Origin: Streptomyces humi | GTDB taxonomy: Bacteria > Actinomycetota > Actinomycetes > Streptomycetales > Streptomycetaceae | Direction: 5' to 3' | Assembly: GCF_001005085.2 (NCBI RefSeq) | Contig: NZ_LBMU02000029.1 | Coordinates: 62,001 to 126,000 of the forward strand | Length of the DNA stretch: 64,000 nt | The notes under the pieces: model-generated | The model's input: the letters and a program-made list of their open reading frames with translations, nothing else | Databases searched by the model: none | What the model was told of the DNA's origin: nothing | Shown here: in pieces, positions 19,552-30,732 of the stretch | Layout: each line of letters begins with the position of its first letter | How positions within the stretch are numbered: position 1 is the stretch's first letter | Position numbers and translations under genes: made by a program

Positions 19552-19640
19552 CTCAGCAGTCCCCGCAGTCCCCCTCAGCAGTCCCCTCCCTCTCAGCAGT
19601 CCCCGCAGTCCCCCTCGGTCCCCGCAGTCCCCCTCAGTCC
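19552..19640. repeat. CAGTCCCC-rich tandem repeat
   Basis: An exact 25-bp repeat starting CTCAGCAGTCCCCGCAGTCC at 19552-19576 and 19592-19616 (40-bp period), plus further degenerate CAGTCCCC copies to 19640. It lies just 3' of the aldo/keto reductase stop and runs into its last codons. Probably a slippage-prone minisatellite. Confidence 0.8.
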
Positions 19641-20632
19641 CATGACCCCTGCGCCGCGGGCAGCCGCCCCAGCTCCGCCAGATCCTCCGCACTCAGCCGC
19701 ACGTCCCCCGCCCCCGCGTTCTCGGCGGCCCAGCGCTCCTGCTTCGTCCCCGGCACCGGAACCACGTGCCGCCCCCGCGCCAGCACCCACGCCAGCGCCA
19801 CCTGAGCCGCGGTGACCTCGTCCCCGTGCCGCCCCGCGACCCTCCGCAACCCCGCGACGATCGGCTGGTTCGCCGCCATCATCTCCGCCGTGAACCGCGG
19901 ATGCCGGGCCCGCAGATCGTCCGGCTCGAACCCCTCACCCGGCCTGAGCGTCCCCGTGAGGAAACCATTCCCCAGCGGCATCGCCGCGAGAAACCCCACC
20001 CCCCGCGCCTCGCACCACGGCAGCAACGCCTCCAGCGCCTCCGGCGACCACACCGACAGCTCCGCCTCGACCGCGCTCACCGGAAACACCTGCTGCACCC
20101 GCCGAAGTTGCCGCAGCGTGGCGTCGTGCATCCGCGCCCCCGACCTGCGCCCCCCGCGCGCCCCCACGGCGCACAACCCCAGCGCGCGCACCTTCCCCGC
20201 CTGCACCAGTTCCGCCATCGCGCCCCAGGTCTCCTCGACCGGGACCTCGGGATCGGCGCGGTGCAGCTGGTAGAGGTCGATGACGTCGGTCTGGAGCCGG
20301 CGCAGCGACGCGTCGCAGGCCCGCCTCACGTACCCGGGGCGGCCGTTCGCCACGATGTGCTGGTCGCCCACCAGCAGCCCCACCTTCGTCGACACGAAGG
20401 CCTCCGCCCGCCGCTCCTTGAGCACCCGTCCCAGCAGCAGCTCGTTGGTGAACGGACCGTACATGTCCGCCGTGTCCAGCAGCGTCACCCCCAGGTCCAG
20501 CGCCCGGTGCACCGCTCTCACCGACTCGTCGCCCCGCTGCCGCGACCCGTTGTACGCCCAGCTCATCGGCATGCACCCGAGTCCGACGGCCCCCACCGCG
20601 AGCGCCCCCGCGCCGATCGTCCTGCGCTCCAC
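19634..20632 (-). CDS. aldo/keto reductase
   Basis: 332 aa from GTG 20632 (AAGGAGG upstream; frame open to 20722). NADPH-dependent reductase of carbonyls. TIM-barrel signatures: VGLGCMPMSWAYNGS, catalytic Asp/Tyr in LLDTADMYG, Lys in FVSTKVGL, His in DLYQLHRADPEVPVEETW, and the C-terminal nucleotide-binding VVPVPGTKQERWAAEN. A short insertion (CAVGARGGRRSGARMHD) replaces part of a usual loop. Close to the YajO/IolS-type group. Substrate unknown. Divergent from a 2-hydroxyacid dehydrogenase gene with only 74 bp between starts. Confidence 0.88.
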   Translation of the reverse strand: MERRTIGAGALAVGAVGLGCMPMSWAYNGSRQRGDESVRAVHRALDLGVTLLDTADMYGPFTNELLLGRVLKERRAEAFVSTKVGLLVGDQHIVANGRPGYVRRACDASLRRLQTDVIDLYQLHRADPEVPVEETWGAMAELVQAGKVRALGLCAVGARGGRRSGARMHDATLRQLRRVQQVFPVSAVEAELSVWSPEALEALLPWCEARGVGFLAAMPLGNGFLTGTLRPGEGFEPDDLRARHPRFTAEMMAANQPIVAGLRRVAGRHGDEVTAAQVALAWVLARGRHVVPVPGTKQERWAAENAGAGDVRLSAEDLAELGRLPAAQGSWD

Positions 20633-20693
20633 CAGCCCGTGAACCTCCTTCTCGACCCCCCAACCTAACCTCTGCACGTCCACCCTCCTGACA

Positions 20694-20699
20694 TAGCCT
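20694..20699 (+). promoter_or_regulatory. -10 element, likely leaderless transcript
   Basis: TAGCCT (TAnnnT type) 7 nt before ATG 20707; no convincing ribosome site before the start. Confidence 0.45.
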
Positions 20700-20706
20700 C
20701 CTGAGC

Positions 20707-21657
20707 ATGACCCAAGACGCATGGCTGCCGATCCCGCCGGACGAGTTCACCGAGTTGCCCGACGGGCTCGACTACCTCTTCTGGGACGGCGACCAGGAGT
20801 TTCCCGGTGACCCCGCCGACTGCGCCGTGTACGTCGTCCCCTACATGAAGCGGCAGTCCGTGAAGGTGCGGCCGCTGGCGGGAATGCGGAACGTGCGGCT
20901 CATCCAGACCCTCACCGCCGGCGTCGACGACATGATCGCGGCCCAGGACCTCATCGCCCCCGGTGTGCCGCTGTGCAACGCGCGCGGGGTGCACGAGGCG
21001 AGCACCGCCGAACTGGCGCTCGCCCTGACGCTGGCGTCCCTGCGCGGCATCCCGGGGTTCGTCCGGGCCCAGCAGCAGGAGCGCTGGGAGGGCGGCTTCC
21101 ATCCCGCCCTCGCCGACCGGAACGTCCTCATCGTGGGTTACGGCGCCATCGGCGAGGCCATCGAGGACCGGCTCGTGCCCTTCGAGGTGGCGCGGGTGGC
21201 GCGCGTTGCGCGCTCCGGGCGCGCCTCGGCGCGCGGTCCTGTGCATCCGCTCACCGAACTACCGGATCTGCTTCCGGAAGCGGACGTCGTCATCCTGTCC
21301 ACGCCCCTCACGGACACCACGCGCGGCCTGGTCAACGAGGCGTTCCTCGCGCGGATGAAGGACGGCGCACTGCTCGTGAACGTCGCGCGCGGGCCCGTCG
21401 TGGACACCAAGGCGCTGCTCGCCGAGGTGGAGAGCGGCCGGCTCACGGCGGCCCTGGACGTCACCGATCCCGAGCCGCTGCCGGCCGGACACCCCTTGTG
21501 GCAGGCGCCGGGCGTGCTGATCAGCCCTCATGTCGGCGGCCCCACCTCGGCGTTCCTGCCGCGCGCGAAGCGCCTCGTCACCGAGCAGTTGAACCGCTTC
21601 GTGAACCGGGAGCCGCTGCGGAACGTGATCCTTACGACGGGATCCGCCGACAACTGA
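20707..21657 (+). CDS. D-isomer-specific 2-hydroxyacid dehydrogenase
   Basis: 316 aa. NAD(P)-dependent oxidoreductase with the usual arrangement: N-terminal substrate half (LIQTLTAGVDDM), Rossmann domain with VLIVGYGAIGEAIEDRL (GxGxxG), the catalytic Arg in LVNVARGPVVDT, Glu in DVTDPEPLPAGHPLW and His in VLISPHVGG. The substrate-recognition region does not match SerA closely, so glyoxylate/hydroxypyruvate- or phosphonate-type substrates are possible. Monocistronic, divergent from the aldo/keto reductase. The transcript is probably leaderless. Confidence 0.9.
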   Translation: MTQDAWLPIPPDEFTELPDGLDYLFWDGDQEFPGDPADCAVYVVPYMKRQSVKVRPLAGMRNVRLIQTLTAGVDDMIAAQDLIAPGVPLCNARGVHEASTAELALALTLASLRGIPGFVRAQQQERWEGGFHPALADRNVLIVGYGAIGEAIEDRLVPFEVARVARVARSGRASARGPVHPLTELPDLLPEADVVILSTPLTDTTRGLVNEAFLARMKDGALLVNVARGPVVDTKALLAEVESGRLTAALDVTDPEPLPAGHPLWQAPGVLISPHVGGPTSAFLPRAKRLVTEQLNRFVNREPLRNVILTTGSADN

Positions 21658-21762
21658 CCTTCCCGGCAACGCGCCTGTAATCCGCTTCCGGTACGGTCCG
21701 CGACCTTTCGGGCGCGGTGCGTGCGCGCATAGCCGCTGGTCGTCACGGAGCGTAGAGAAGCT

Positions 21763-24700
21763 ATGTCCCTGAGTGACGAGACTGGTGTATCGTCCCGACA
21801 GGGGCTGCGCCGTGAGCCGTTCGGCGCCGGGGACGGACATTTCAGATTTGTGAGGGGGGCGACGGGCGATGCACGGCCTATGGACGAACGATCCGACGCG
21901 GCGGAGCCGCCGGCGGCGACCCTGGCGCACGGCTGCGCGCAGATGCGGCCACCACACCAGCCATCACCACCACCGCAGGCACAACGGACACCAGCGGCAC
22001 CCTCACCCGGTGCACCGGGGCCCGAGGTACGCGGGAGCGGCACGGGCCTGGAGGGTCCCGTGACCGCGCCGACGCCTGTGACGACCACCCTCCCCGGAGC
22101 GCTGCGGGCACAGCCTCCGGCGGGGAAGCCGCACCCCCGGCCGCCGGTCACCGGCGGCGGGACCGGCGTGGTCCGCCAACTCGTCCTGGCCCTGGTCTGC
22201 GCGGGATACGCCGTCGGTTCCGCGTTCGACTGGGGCTCGAACCAGATCGCCCTGTTCATGGGCGACTTCGGCCTGACCGCGGCGGCCGGCGCCGCCGCCG
22301 TGTCCTGCTTCCTCTACGCCCGCTCGCCGCGGGTCCGCTTTCGACCTGCCTGGCTGCTGTTCGCCCTCTCCTCGGCGATGGCGGCCCTGGGCAACGCGGT
22401 CTGGGGGTGGTACGAGGTCGTGCTCCAGCGGCCGGTGCCCAGCCCCAGCTACGCCGACCTGTTCTTCCTGTGCTTCGCGCCGCCCGCCATCGTCGGCCTG
22501 CTGGTGCTGGCCAAGCGGCCGGTGACGAAGGCGGGCTGGATCTGCCTGGGCCTGGACGCCTGGCTGATCGGCGGCTCGCTGCTCACCCTGTCGTGGAGCC
22601 TCGCGCTCGCCCAGGCCGCCCGGTTCGACGGGCCCAGCGTCGCGCACACCGCGCTCTCGCTGGCGTACCCGCTGCTGGACATCGCCCTGGTCAGCATGGT
22701 GCTCGCGCTGCACTTCCGGCGTTCGCCGGGCAACCGCACGGCGGTGAACACCGCGATCGGCGCGCTCGCCCTCACCGTGATGTGCGACGCCCTGTTCACC
22801 TCACCCCTGCTGCACAGCAGTTACCGCTCCGGCCAGCTGCTGGACGCGGGCTGGTTCGCCGGTTCGCTGCTCCTGGCCTACGCGCCCTGGGCCCCGCCCC
22901 GCACGCCGGGCGCCCAGGAGCCCGAAGGGCACACGCGCGTGGTCCACGAGCACGTGCCCGGCGGCCGGGCCCCGGCGCCCAAGCAGCCGTCGGCGCCCAC
23001 CCCGGGAGGAGAGCACGGCCGGTACTCGGCCGGCCGGCCGATCACCGGGTCCCTGGCGGCGCTCACCCCGTACCTGGCCGCCGCCGTCTGCACCCTGGGC
23101 ATCCTCTACAACGTCCTCGACGGCCGCAGCCCCGACCACGTGGTCCTGATCACCGCCGGCTGCGTGGTCCTCGCACTCGTCGTGCGCCAGGGCATCATGC
23201 TGCTCGACAACATCACCCTGACCCAGGAACTGGCGCAGCAGGAGAACCACTTCCGCTCCCTGGTGCAGGGCTCCAGCGACGTCATCATGATCGCCGCGCC
23301 CAACGGCATCCTGCGGTACGTCTCCCCGGCCGCCGCCGGCGTCTACGGACGGCCCGCCGACGACCTGGTGGGCTCGGAACTGGCCCACCTGATCCACCCG
23401 GAGGACCTGGGCTGCGTGGTGCACGAGGTGCGCCGCTTCCTCGCCGCCCGGCCCCAGGAGGAACCCACCACCCGCATCGAGTGCCGGTTCCGCTCCGGCG
23501 AGGGCGGCTGGCTCAACGTCGAGTCCACCGTCAACCGCCACCACGGCGGCCTCATCTTCAACAGCCGGGACGTCACCGAGCGGGTGCGGCTCCAGGCGCA
23601 GCTCCAGCACAACGCCGAGCACGACCCGCTCACCGACCTGCCCAACCGCGCCCTGTTCACCCGGCGCGTGCAGCAGGCCCTGTCCGGCCGCCGCTCCTCC
23701 GACCGGGGCCCCGCCCTCAGGAACACGGCGGTGCTCTTCATCGACCTGGACGGGTTCAAAGCCGTCAACGACACGATCGGACACCAGGCCGGGGACGAAC
23801 TGCTCGTCCAGGCCGCGCGCCGGCTCCAGGACGCGGTCCGCCACGGCGACACCGCCTCCCGGCTGGGCGGCGACGAGTTCGCGGCGCTGATCGTCGGGGA
23901 CGGCACCCGTGACCGCAGTGCCCGGGAGCGGCACATCCTGGAGCTCGCCGACCGCCTCAGGGTGACCCTCTCCCAGCCGTACCTCATTGACGGCAACGAT
24001 GTCCGTGTCAACGCGTCCATCGGGGTCGCCTTCGCCGAACCGGGCCTCGGCGCGGGCGAGTTGCTGCGCAACGCCGACCTGGCGATGTACCGCGCCAAGT
24101 CGGCGGGGAAGGGCCGCGTCGAGCTGTACAAGCCACAGATGCAGCAGGACGTCGTACGCAAGGCGGAGCTGGCCACCAGGCTGCGGGCCGCGCTGCACGA
24201 CGGCGAGTTCGCGCTGCTGCACCAGCCCGTGGTGTGCCTGGAGAACGGCCGGATCGAATCGGTCTCCGCACAGGCCCGCTGGCGCTCCTCGCAGGGGGTG
24301 CTGTTCACGCCGGCCGAGTTCCTGCGCGTGGCCGAGGACAGCGACAAGACCGCCGAACTGGACCGGTGGATCTTCCAGGAGGCGGTCGAGCAGGCCGCCG
24401 AGCGGGCTGCGAGCGGCCTCGTGGTGCCGGTCGCCGTGCGCCTGAGCGCCCGGCGACTGCTCGACCGGTCCTCACCCCTCGGCTCCGTGGAGTCCCTGCT
24501 CACCCGGCACGGGCTGCCCTCCGGAGCACTGGTCCTCGAACTGTCCGACACCGACCCCAGAATCCCGCTGGACGAGCTGGAGCGGCGGCTGACCGCCCTC
24601 AGCCGGCACGGTGTCCGGATCGCGCTGGACGGCTTCGGCAGCGGCTACGCGGCGATCACGGCCCTTCGGAAGCTCCCCGTCGACGTACTCAAACTCGACC

Positions 24701-25062
24701 GTGGTCTGGTCGAGGGGATCGTCGAGTCGGCCCGGCTGCACAAGATCACCAGCGGTCTGCTGCGGATCGCCGGGGACCTGGGGCTCCAGTCCGTGGCGGA
24801 AGGCGTGGACCTGCCCGAACAGGTCACGGCGCTGCGCGCGATGGGCTGCACCCACGGCATGGGCATGGCCTTCTCCGGCCCGGTGGACGAGTACCGGCTG
24901 CGCCGGGCGCTCGGGTCCGGCCATTATCCGGTTCCGCACGCACCGGCCGAGCCGGCCTTCGCGGGAGGCCGCTCCGGGGTGTACACCGGTGGTGTGCCCG
25001 CGGTGCTCGGAGGCGGAAGTGCCCTTCGCTCACATAATGAGACTCCCGTCCCACCCACTTGA
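21763..25062 (+). CDS. membrane PAS-GGDEF-degenerate EAL protein (CdgF-like)
   Basis: 1099 aa from ATG 21763; in-frame ATG 21880 is an alternative start, since the first 40 residues are not obviously conserved. Order: Pro-rich disordered N-terminus, about eight to ten membrane helices (about 140-470), PAS sensor (about 493-615), GGDEF domain and EAL-type domain. GGDEF is intact (702-706) with an RxxD inhibitory site RHGD at 693-696, so diguanylate cyclase activity with product inhibition is expected. The EAL domain is degenerate: EAL reads SAQ (835-837), DDFG reads DGFG, and the NxS and AEGVE motifs are altered. I recall an S. coelicolor gene (CdgF) of this layout next to ilvB. It ends 254 bp before ilvB. 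Confidence 0.88.
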   Translation: MSLSDETGVSSRQGLRREPFGAGDGHFRFVRGATGDARPMDERSDAAEPPAATLAHGCAQMRPPHQPSPPPQAQRTPAAPSPGAPGPEVRGSGTGLEGPVTAPTPVTTTLPGALRAQPPAGKPHPRPPVTGGGTGVVRQLVLALVCAGYAVGSAFDWGSNQIALFMGDFGLTAAAGAAAVSCFLYARSPRVRFRPAWLLFALSSAMAALGNAVWGWYEVVLQRPVPSPSYADLFFLCFAPPAIVGLLVLAKRPVTKAGWICLGLDAWLIGGSLLTLSWSLALAQAARFDGPSVAHTALSLAYPLLDIALVSMVLALHFRRSPGNRTAVNTAIGALALTVMCDALFTSPLLHSSYRSGQLLDAGWFAGSLLLAYAPWAPPRTPGAQEPEGHTRVVHEHVPGGRAPAPKQPSAPTPGGEHGRYSAGRPITGSLAALTPYLAAAVCTLGILYNVLDGRSPDHVVLITAGCVVLALVVRQGIMLLDNITLTQELAQQENHFRSLVQGSSDVIMIAAPNGILRYVSPAAAGVYGRPADDLVGSELAHLIHPEDLGCVVHEVRRFLAARPQEEPTTRIECRFRSGEGGWLNVESTVNRHHGGLIFNSRDVTERVRLQAQLQHNAEHDPLTDLPNRALFTRRVQQALSGRRSSDRGPALRNTAVLFIDLDGFKAVNDTIGHQAGDELLVQAARRLQDAVRHGDTASRLGGDEFAALIVGDGTRDRSARERHILELADRLRVTLSQPYLIDGNDVRVNASIGVAFAEPGLGAGELLRNADLAMYRAKSAGKGRVELYKPQMQQDVVRKAELATRLRAALHDGEFALLHQPVVCLENGRIESVSAQARWRSSQGVLFTPAEFLRVAEDSDKTAELDRWIFQEAVEQAAERAASGLVVPVAVRLSARRLLDRSSPLGSVESLLTRHGLPSGALVLELSDTDPRIPLDELERRLTALSRHGVRIALDGFGSGYAAITALRKLPVDVLKLDRGLVEGIVESARLHKITSGLLRIAGDLGLQSVAEGVDLPEQVTALRAMGCTHGMGMAFSGPVDEYRLRRALGSGHYPVPHAPAEPAFAGGRSGVYTGGVPAVLGGGSALRSHNETPVPPT

Positions 25063-25095
25063 CACGTGGTGCGCGTCAGAGGGAGGGTCAGTCTC

Positions 25096-25137
25096 ATGCG
25101 CACCCGAATTCTCGTACTTGGACAGCGCGTCGGCTGA
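25096..25137 (+). CDS. ilvB leader peptide (13 aa)
   Basis: [13 protein letters not shown], 13 codons then TGA, with a strong ribosome site GGGAGGG 9 nt upstream. Five of the 13 residues are branched-chain (Ile-Leu-Val-Leu and a later Val), placed in a run as expected for an attenuation sensor of charged Ile/Leu/Val tRNAs. It is followed by a hairpin at 25149-25164 and a terminator at 25192-25225 ahead of ilvB. Classical transcription attenuation of ilvB is known in actinobacteria. Confidence 0.88.
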   Translation: MRTRILVLGQRVG

Positions 25138-25148
25138 GCTGGGACCCA

Positions 25149-25164
25149 CCGGAGACGACTCCGG
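25149..25164 (+). promoter_or_regulatory. early hairpin of the ilvB attenuator
   Basis: CCGGAG-ACGA-CTCCGG, a 6-bp perfect stem 12 nt after the leader peptide stop. It may be the pause or protector stem of the attenuator; the exact antiterminator pairing was not resolved. Confidence 0.5.
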
Positions 25165-25191
25165 AAACCCCAGCGACCACACCGGCGCGCT

Positions 25192-25225
25192 CCCCTCGCT
25201 TGCCTTTTGGCACGAGGGGTTTTTT
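25192..25225 (+). terminator. ilvB attenuator terminator
   Basis: CCCCTCG (25192-25198) pairs with CGAGGGG (25213-25219), with a further TGCC/GGCA stem capped by TTTT, and is followed by six T residues (25220-25225). An intrinsic terminator with a U-run is rare in this GC-rich DNA; its position between leader peptide and ilvB marks it as an attenuator. Confidence 0.9.
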
Positions 25226-25316
25226 GTTGCACCAGCACCACTCGTACAGCATGCGTACGGCAGCAGAAATCCGTACGAACCTCGCAAAAACCCTCAGCAT
25301 CGAGAAGAGAATGCCG

Positions 25317-27167
25317 ATGACCGAGCAGAGCGCCGCGGCCCACCATCCGCAGCCGCGGCCCCGTTCCGGAGGACAGCAGACCGCCCCCGTCGAGCACGTC
25401 ACGGGTGCGAAGTCCCTCATCCGTTCCCTCGAGGAGGTCGGCGCTGACACGGTATTCGGCATCCCCGGCGGTGCGATCCTGCCCGCCTACGACCCGCTGA
25501 TGGACTCCACCCGGGTGCGCCACGTCCTGTGCCGGCACGAGCAGGGCGCCGGTCACGCCGCCACCGGCTACGCGCAGGCCACCGGCAAGGTCGGCGTCTG
25601 CATGGCGACCAGCGGCCCGGGCGCCACCAACCTGGTGACGCCGATCGCGGACGCGCACATGGACTCGGTGCCGCTCGTGGCGATCACCGGGCAGGTCGCG
25701 TCCTCCTCGATCGGTACGGACGCCTTCCAGGAGGCGGACATCGTCGGCATCACCATGCCGATCACCAAGCACAACTTCCTGGTCACCAAGGCCGAGGACA
25801 TCCCGCGGACGATCGCGCAGGCGTTCCACATCGCCTCCACCGGCCGTCCCGGCCCGGTCCTCGTCGACATCGCCAAGGACGCCCTCCAGGCGAAGACCAC
25901 CTTCTCCTGGCCGCCGGTCATGGACCTGCCCGGCTACCGTCCGGTGACCAAGCCGCACGCCAAGCAGATCCGCGAGGCCGCCAAGCTGATCACTTCCGCG
26001 AAGCGGCCCGTCCTCTACGTCGGCGGCGGGGTCATCAAGGCCGGCGCCACCGCCGAGCTGAAGGTCCTCGCCGAACTCACCGGAGCGCCCGTCACCACCA
26101 CCCTGATGGCGCTCGGCGCGTTCCCCGACAGCCACCCGCTGCACGTGGGAATGCCGGGCATGCACGGTGCGGTCACCGCCGTCACCGCGCTTCAGAAGGC
26201 CGACCTGATCGTCGCCCTCGGAGCCCGCTTCGACGACCGCGTCACCGGCAAGCTGGACAGCTTCGCCCCGTACGCCAAGATCGTCCACGCCGACATCGAC
26301 CCCGCGGAGATCGGCAAGAACCGCGCCGCCGACGTGCCGATCGTCGGTGACGCCCGCGAGGTCATCGCCGACCTGATCCAGGCCGTGCAGAAGGAGCACA
26401 GCGAGGGTCAGCAGGGCGACTACACCGCCTGGTGGAAGGACCTCTCCCGCTGGCGTGACACCTACCCGCTGGGCTACGACCAGCCGGACAACGGCTCGCT
26501 CTCCCCGCAGCAGGTCATCGAGCGGATCGGGCAGCTCGCGCCGGAGGGCACGATCTTCGCGGCGGGCGTCGGCCAGCACCAGATGTGGGCCGCGCACTTC
26601 ATCCAGTACGAGAAGCCCGCCACCTGGCTGAACTCCGGCGGCGCCGGAACCATGGGCTACGCGGTCCCGGCCGCGATGGGCGCCAAGGCCGGCGCGCCCG
26701 GCAACACGGTCTGGGCGGTGGACGGCGACGGCTGCTTCCAGATGACCAACCAGGAGCTCACCACCTGCGCGCTGAACAACATCCCGATCAAGGTCGCCAT
26801 CATCAACAACGGCGCCCTCGGGATGGTCCGCCAGTGGCAGACGCTGTTCTACAACCAGCGGTACTCCAACACCGTGCTGCACTCCGGACCCGACGACGTC
26901 AACCCGGACGCCCGCGGCACCCGGGTCCCCGACTTCGTCAAGCTGTCGGAGGCGATGGGCTGCCACGCCATCCGCTGCGAGTCCCCGGACGACCTGGACA
27001 AGGCCATCGAGGAGGCGAACTCCATCAACGACCGCCCGGTCGTGGTGGACTTCATCGTCCACGAGGACGCCATGGTGTGGCCGATGGTCGCCGCCGGCAC
27101 CTCCAACGACGAGATCCTGGCCGCCCGGGACGTCCGCCCCGACTTCGGCGACAACGAAGACGACTGA
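25317..27167 (+). CDS. ilvB: acetolactate synthase, large subunit
   Basis: 616 aa from ATG 25317 (GAGAAGAG 8 nt upstream; ATG 25311 is too close to it). Catalyses the ThDP-dependent joining of two pyruvates, or pyruvate and 2-ketobutyrate, at the entry of valine/leucine and isoleucine synthesis. Seen: the ThDP-activating Glu in [17 protein letters not shown]-domain GGGVIKAGA, and the ThDP/Mg motif from [12 protein letters not shown] to AIINN. A disordered His/Pro-rich N-terminal extension of about 35 residues is usual in streptomycetes. First gene of ilvB-ilvN, controlled by the upstream leader. Confidence 0.97.
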   Translation: MTEQSAAAHHPQPRPRSGGQQTAPVEHVTGAKSLIRSLEEVGADTVFGIPGGAILPAYDPLMDSTRVRHVLCRHEQGAGHAATGYAQATGKVGVCMATSGPGATNLVTPIADAHMDSVPLVAITGQVASSSIGTDAFQEADIVGITMPITKHNFLVTKAEDIPRTIAQAFHIASTGRPGPVLVDIAKDALQAKTTFSWPPVMDLPGYRPVTKPHAKQIREAAKLITSAKRPVLYVGGGVIKAGATAELKVLAELTGAPVTTTLMALGAFPDSHPLHVGMPGMHGAVTAVTALQKADLIVALGARFDDRVTGKLDSFAPYAKIVHADIDPAEIGKNRAADVPIVGDAREVIADLIQAVQKEHSEGQQGDYTAWWKDLSRWRDTYPLGYDQPDNGSLSPQQVIERIGQLAPEGTIFAAGVGQHQMWAAHFIQYEKPATWLNSGGAGTMGYAVPAAMGAKAGAPGNTVWAVDGDGCFQMTNQELTTCALNNIPIKVAIINNGALGMVRQWQTLFYNQRYSNTVLHSGPDDVNPDARGTRVPDFVKLSEAMGCHAIRCESPDDLDKAIEEANSINDRPVVVDFIVHEDAMVWPMVAAGTSNDEILAARDVRPDFGDNEDD

Positions 27168-27188
27168 GCGAGAGAGACGCAAAGAAAA

Positions 27189-27713
27189 ATGTCCAAGCAC
27201 ACGCTCTCCGTCCTGGTGGAGAACAAGCCGGGCATCCTGGCCCGGATCGCGGCCCTCTTCTCCCGCCGCGGCTTCAACATCGACTCGCTCGCCGTCGGAG
27301 TCACCGAGCACGCCGACATCTCCCGCATCACGATCGTGGTGAGCGTCGAAGCCCTGCCGCTGGAGCAGGTCACCAAGCAGCTCAACAAGCTGGTCGAGGT
27401 GCTCAAGATCGTCGAACTGGAGCCGGGTTCCGCCGTTCAGCGTGAACTCGTTCTGGTGAAGGTGCGCGCCGACAACGAGACGCGCTCCCAGATCGTGGAG
27501 ATCGTCCAGCTGTTCCGCGCCAAGACCGTCGACGTCTCCCCGGAGGCCGTCACCATCGAGGCCACCGGCAGCAGCGAGAAGCTGACCGCCATGCTCAAGA
27601 TGCTGGAGCCGTTCGGCATCAAGGAACTGGTCCAGTCCGGCACCATCGCGATCGGCCGGGGCGCCCGTTCGATCACCGACCGCTCGCTGCGCGCCCTCGA
27701 CCGTTCTGCGTAA
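27189..27713 (+). CDS. ilvN: acetolactate synthase, small regulatory subunit
   Basis: 174 aa, 21 bp after ilvB. The N-terminal ACT domain (HTLSVLVENKPGILARIAALFSRRGFNIDSLAVG) binds valine and gives feedback inhibition; the C-terminal half is the second ACT-like domain of the long IlvH/IlvN type. Start ATG 27189, with GAGAGAGACGCAAAGAAAA upstream. Sometimes named ilvH. Normal length. Confidence 0.96.
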   Translation: MSKHTLSVLVENKPGILARIAALFSRRGFNIDSLAVGVTEHADISRITIVVSVEALPLEQVTKQLNKLVEVLKIVELEPGSAVQRELVLVKVRADNETRSQIVEIVQLFRAKTVDVSPEAVTIEATGSSEKLTAMLKMLEPFGIKELVQSGTIAIGRGARSITDRSLRALDRSA

Positions 27714-28832
<1,119 letters not shown>

Positions 28833-28842
28833 GCCTCAGCCG

Positions 28843-28873
28843 ACGGGGCCGGAGCATCATGCTCCGGCCCCGT
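28843..28873 (+). terminator. terminator after ilvC
   Basis: 13-bp perfect stem (ACGGGGCCGGAGC and complement) with an ATCAT loop, then TTGT. It lies 10 bp after the ilvC stop. Confidence 0.85.
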
Positions 28874-29062
28874 TGTCCACCCCGTCGAATCTCGGACGGG
28901 TGATCCTTCCGCAGAGGCGCAGGACGAACCCCGCCACGCCACTACACTGCCGTACTACATACGCGTCAGGCCCACAGCGTCGTGCGTCTCCACGCGGCAA
29001 GCCAACCTCCACCGCCTGCGGCCGTCGGGACGGCCGTCCGCATTGGACCTGTGAGGACTCAC

Positions 29063-30652
29063 GTGAGCTCGAAACCTGTCGTACTCATCGCTGAAGAGCT
29101 GTCGCCCGCCACCGTCGACGCGCTGGGCCCGGACTTCGAGATCCGGCACACCAACGGAGCAGACCGAGCCGAACTGCTCCCCGCCATCGCCGACGTGGAC
29201 GCGATCCTGATCCGCTCCGCCACCAAGGTCGACGCCGAGGCCATCGCCGCGGCGAAGAAGCTGAAGGTCGTCGCGCGAGCCGGCGTCGGCCTGGACAACG
29301 TCGACGTCTCCGCCGCCACCAAGGCCGGCGTGATGGTCGTGAACGCCCCGACCTCCAACATCGTGACCGCCGCCGAGCTGGCCTGCGGTCTGCTGATCTC
29401 CACCGCGCGGCACATCCCGCAGGCGAACTCCGCGCTGAAGAACGGCGAGTGGAAGCGCAGCAAGTACACCGGCGTCGAGCTCGCCGAGAAGACCCTCGGT
29501 GTCGTCGGCCTCGGCCGCATCGGCGCCCTGGTCGCGCAGCGGATGTCGGCGTTCGGCATGAAGGTCGTCGCCTACGACCCCTACATCCAGCCCGCCCGCG
29601 CCGCCCAGATGGGCGTCAAGGTGCTGTCCCTCGACGAGCTGCTCGAGGTCGCCGACTTCATCACCGTGCACCTCCCGAAGACCCCCGAGACGGTCGGTCT
29701 GATCGGTGACGAGGCATTGCGCAAGGTCAAGCCGTCGGTGCGGATCGTCAACGCGGCCCGTGGCGGCATCGTCGACGAGGAGGCGCTGTACGCGGCGCTC
29801 AAGGAGGGCCGGGTCGCCGGTGCCGGCCTCGACGTGTACGCGAAGGAGCCGTGCACCGACTCCCCGCTCTTCGAGCTGGACCAGGTGGTCTGCACCCCGC
29901 ACCTCGGCGCCTCCACCGACGAGGCCCAGGAGAAGGCCGGTATCGCGGTCGCCAGGTCGGTCCGCCTGGCCCTCGCCGGCGAGCTGGTCCCGGACGCGGT
30001 CAACGTGCAGGGCGGTGTCATCGCCGAGGACGTCAAGCCCGGCCTGCCGCTGGCCGAGCGGCTCGGCCGCATCTTCACCGCGCTCGCCGGTGAGGTCGCC
30101 GTCCGCCTTGACGTCGAGGTGTACGGCGAGATCACCCAGCACGACGTGAAGGTGCTGGAGCTGTCCGCGCTCAAGGGTGTCTTCGAGGACGTCGTCGACG
30201 AGACCGTCTCCTACGTCAACGCGCCGCTGTTCGCCCAGGAGCGCGGTGTCGAGGTCCGCCTCACCACCAGCTCCGAGTCGGCCGACCACCGCAACGTCGT
30301 GACCGTGCGCGGCACCCTCGGCAGCGGCGAGGAGGTCTCGGTCTCCGGCACGCTGTCCGGCCCGAAGAACCTCCAGAAGATCGTCGCGGTCGGGGACTAC
30401 GACGTGGACCTCGCGATCGCCGAGCACCTGCTGGTGCTGCGCTACGAGGACCGGCCGGGCGTGGTCGGCACCGTCGGCCGCATCCTCGGCGAGGCGGGCA
30501 TCAACATCGCCGGTATGCAGGTGGCCCGTGCGGCCGTCGGCGGTGAGGCGCTCGCCGTCCTGACCGTCGACGACACGGTGGCCCCCGCGGTGCTGGCCGA
30601 GGTCGAGGAGGAGATCGGGGCCACTTCGGCCCGCTCCGTCAACCTGGTCTGA
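29063..30652 (+). CDS. serA: D-3-phosphoglycerate dehydrogenase
   Basis: 529 aa from GTG 29063 (GAGG at 6 nt); the frame is open to 28982, but 529 aa is the usual actinobacterial length. First step of serine synthesis, NAD-dependent. Seen: N-terminal VVLIAEELSPATVDALG, ARAGVGLDNVD, nucleotide motif LGVVGLGRIGALVAQR, catalytic Arg in NAARGGIVDEEAL, His in CTPHLGASTDEAQ, the intervening ASB domain (about 320-450) and a C-terminal ACT domain (LLVLRYEDRPGVVGTVGRILGEAGINIAGMQV) for serine feedback. Confidence 0.97.
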   Translation: MSSKPVVLIAEELSPATVDALGPDFEIRHTNGADRAELLPAIADVDAILIRSATKVDAEAIAAAKKLKVVARAGVGLDNVDVSAATKAGVMVVNAPTSNIVTAAELACGLLISTARHIPQANSALKNGEWKRSKYTGVELAEKTLGVVGLGRIGALVAQRMSAFGMKVVAYDPYIQPARAAQMGVKVLSLDELLEVADFITVHLPKTPETVGLIGDEALRKVKPSVRIVNAARGGIVDEEALYAALKEGRVAGAGLDVYAKEPCTDSPLFELDQVVCTPHLGASTDEAQEKAGIAVARSVRLALAGELVPDAVNVQGGVIAEDVKPGLPLAERLGRIFTALAGEVAVRLDVEVYGEITQHDVKVLELSALKGVFEDVVDETVSYVNAPLFAQERGVEVRLTTSSESADHRNVVTVRGTLGSGEEVSVSGTLSGPKNLQKIVAVGDYDVDLAIAEHLLVLRYEDRPGVVGTVGRILGEAGINIAGMQVARAAVGGEALAVLTVDDTVAPAVLAEVEEEIGATSARSVNLV

Positions 30653-30664
30653 CGACCATTGCCC

Positions 30665-30706
30665 GAACGCCGGGTGAGCCGACGGAAGTCGGCTCACCCG
30701 GCGTTC
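30665..30706. terminator. bidirectional terminator between serA and MFS gene
   Basis: Perfect 19-bp stem (GAACGCCGGGTGAGCCGAC and complement) with a GGAA tetraloop, between the convergent stops of serA (30652) and the transporter (30733). Confidence 0.9.
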
Positions 30707-30732
30707 GCGTGTCCGTCCGGTCCTCCGGTCCG

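Noticed and set aside
25059..25064. TTGACA as the -35 of the ilvB promoter
   Set aside because: No -10-like hexamer 16-19 bp downstream (GGAGGG there, part of the leader ribosome site); it may be fortuitous at the cdgF-like stop codon.
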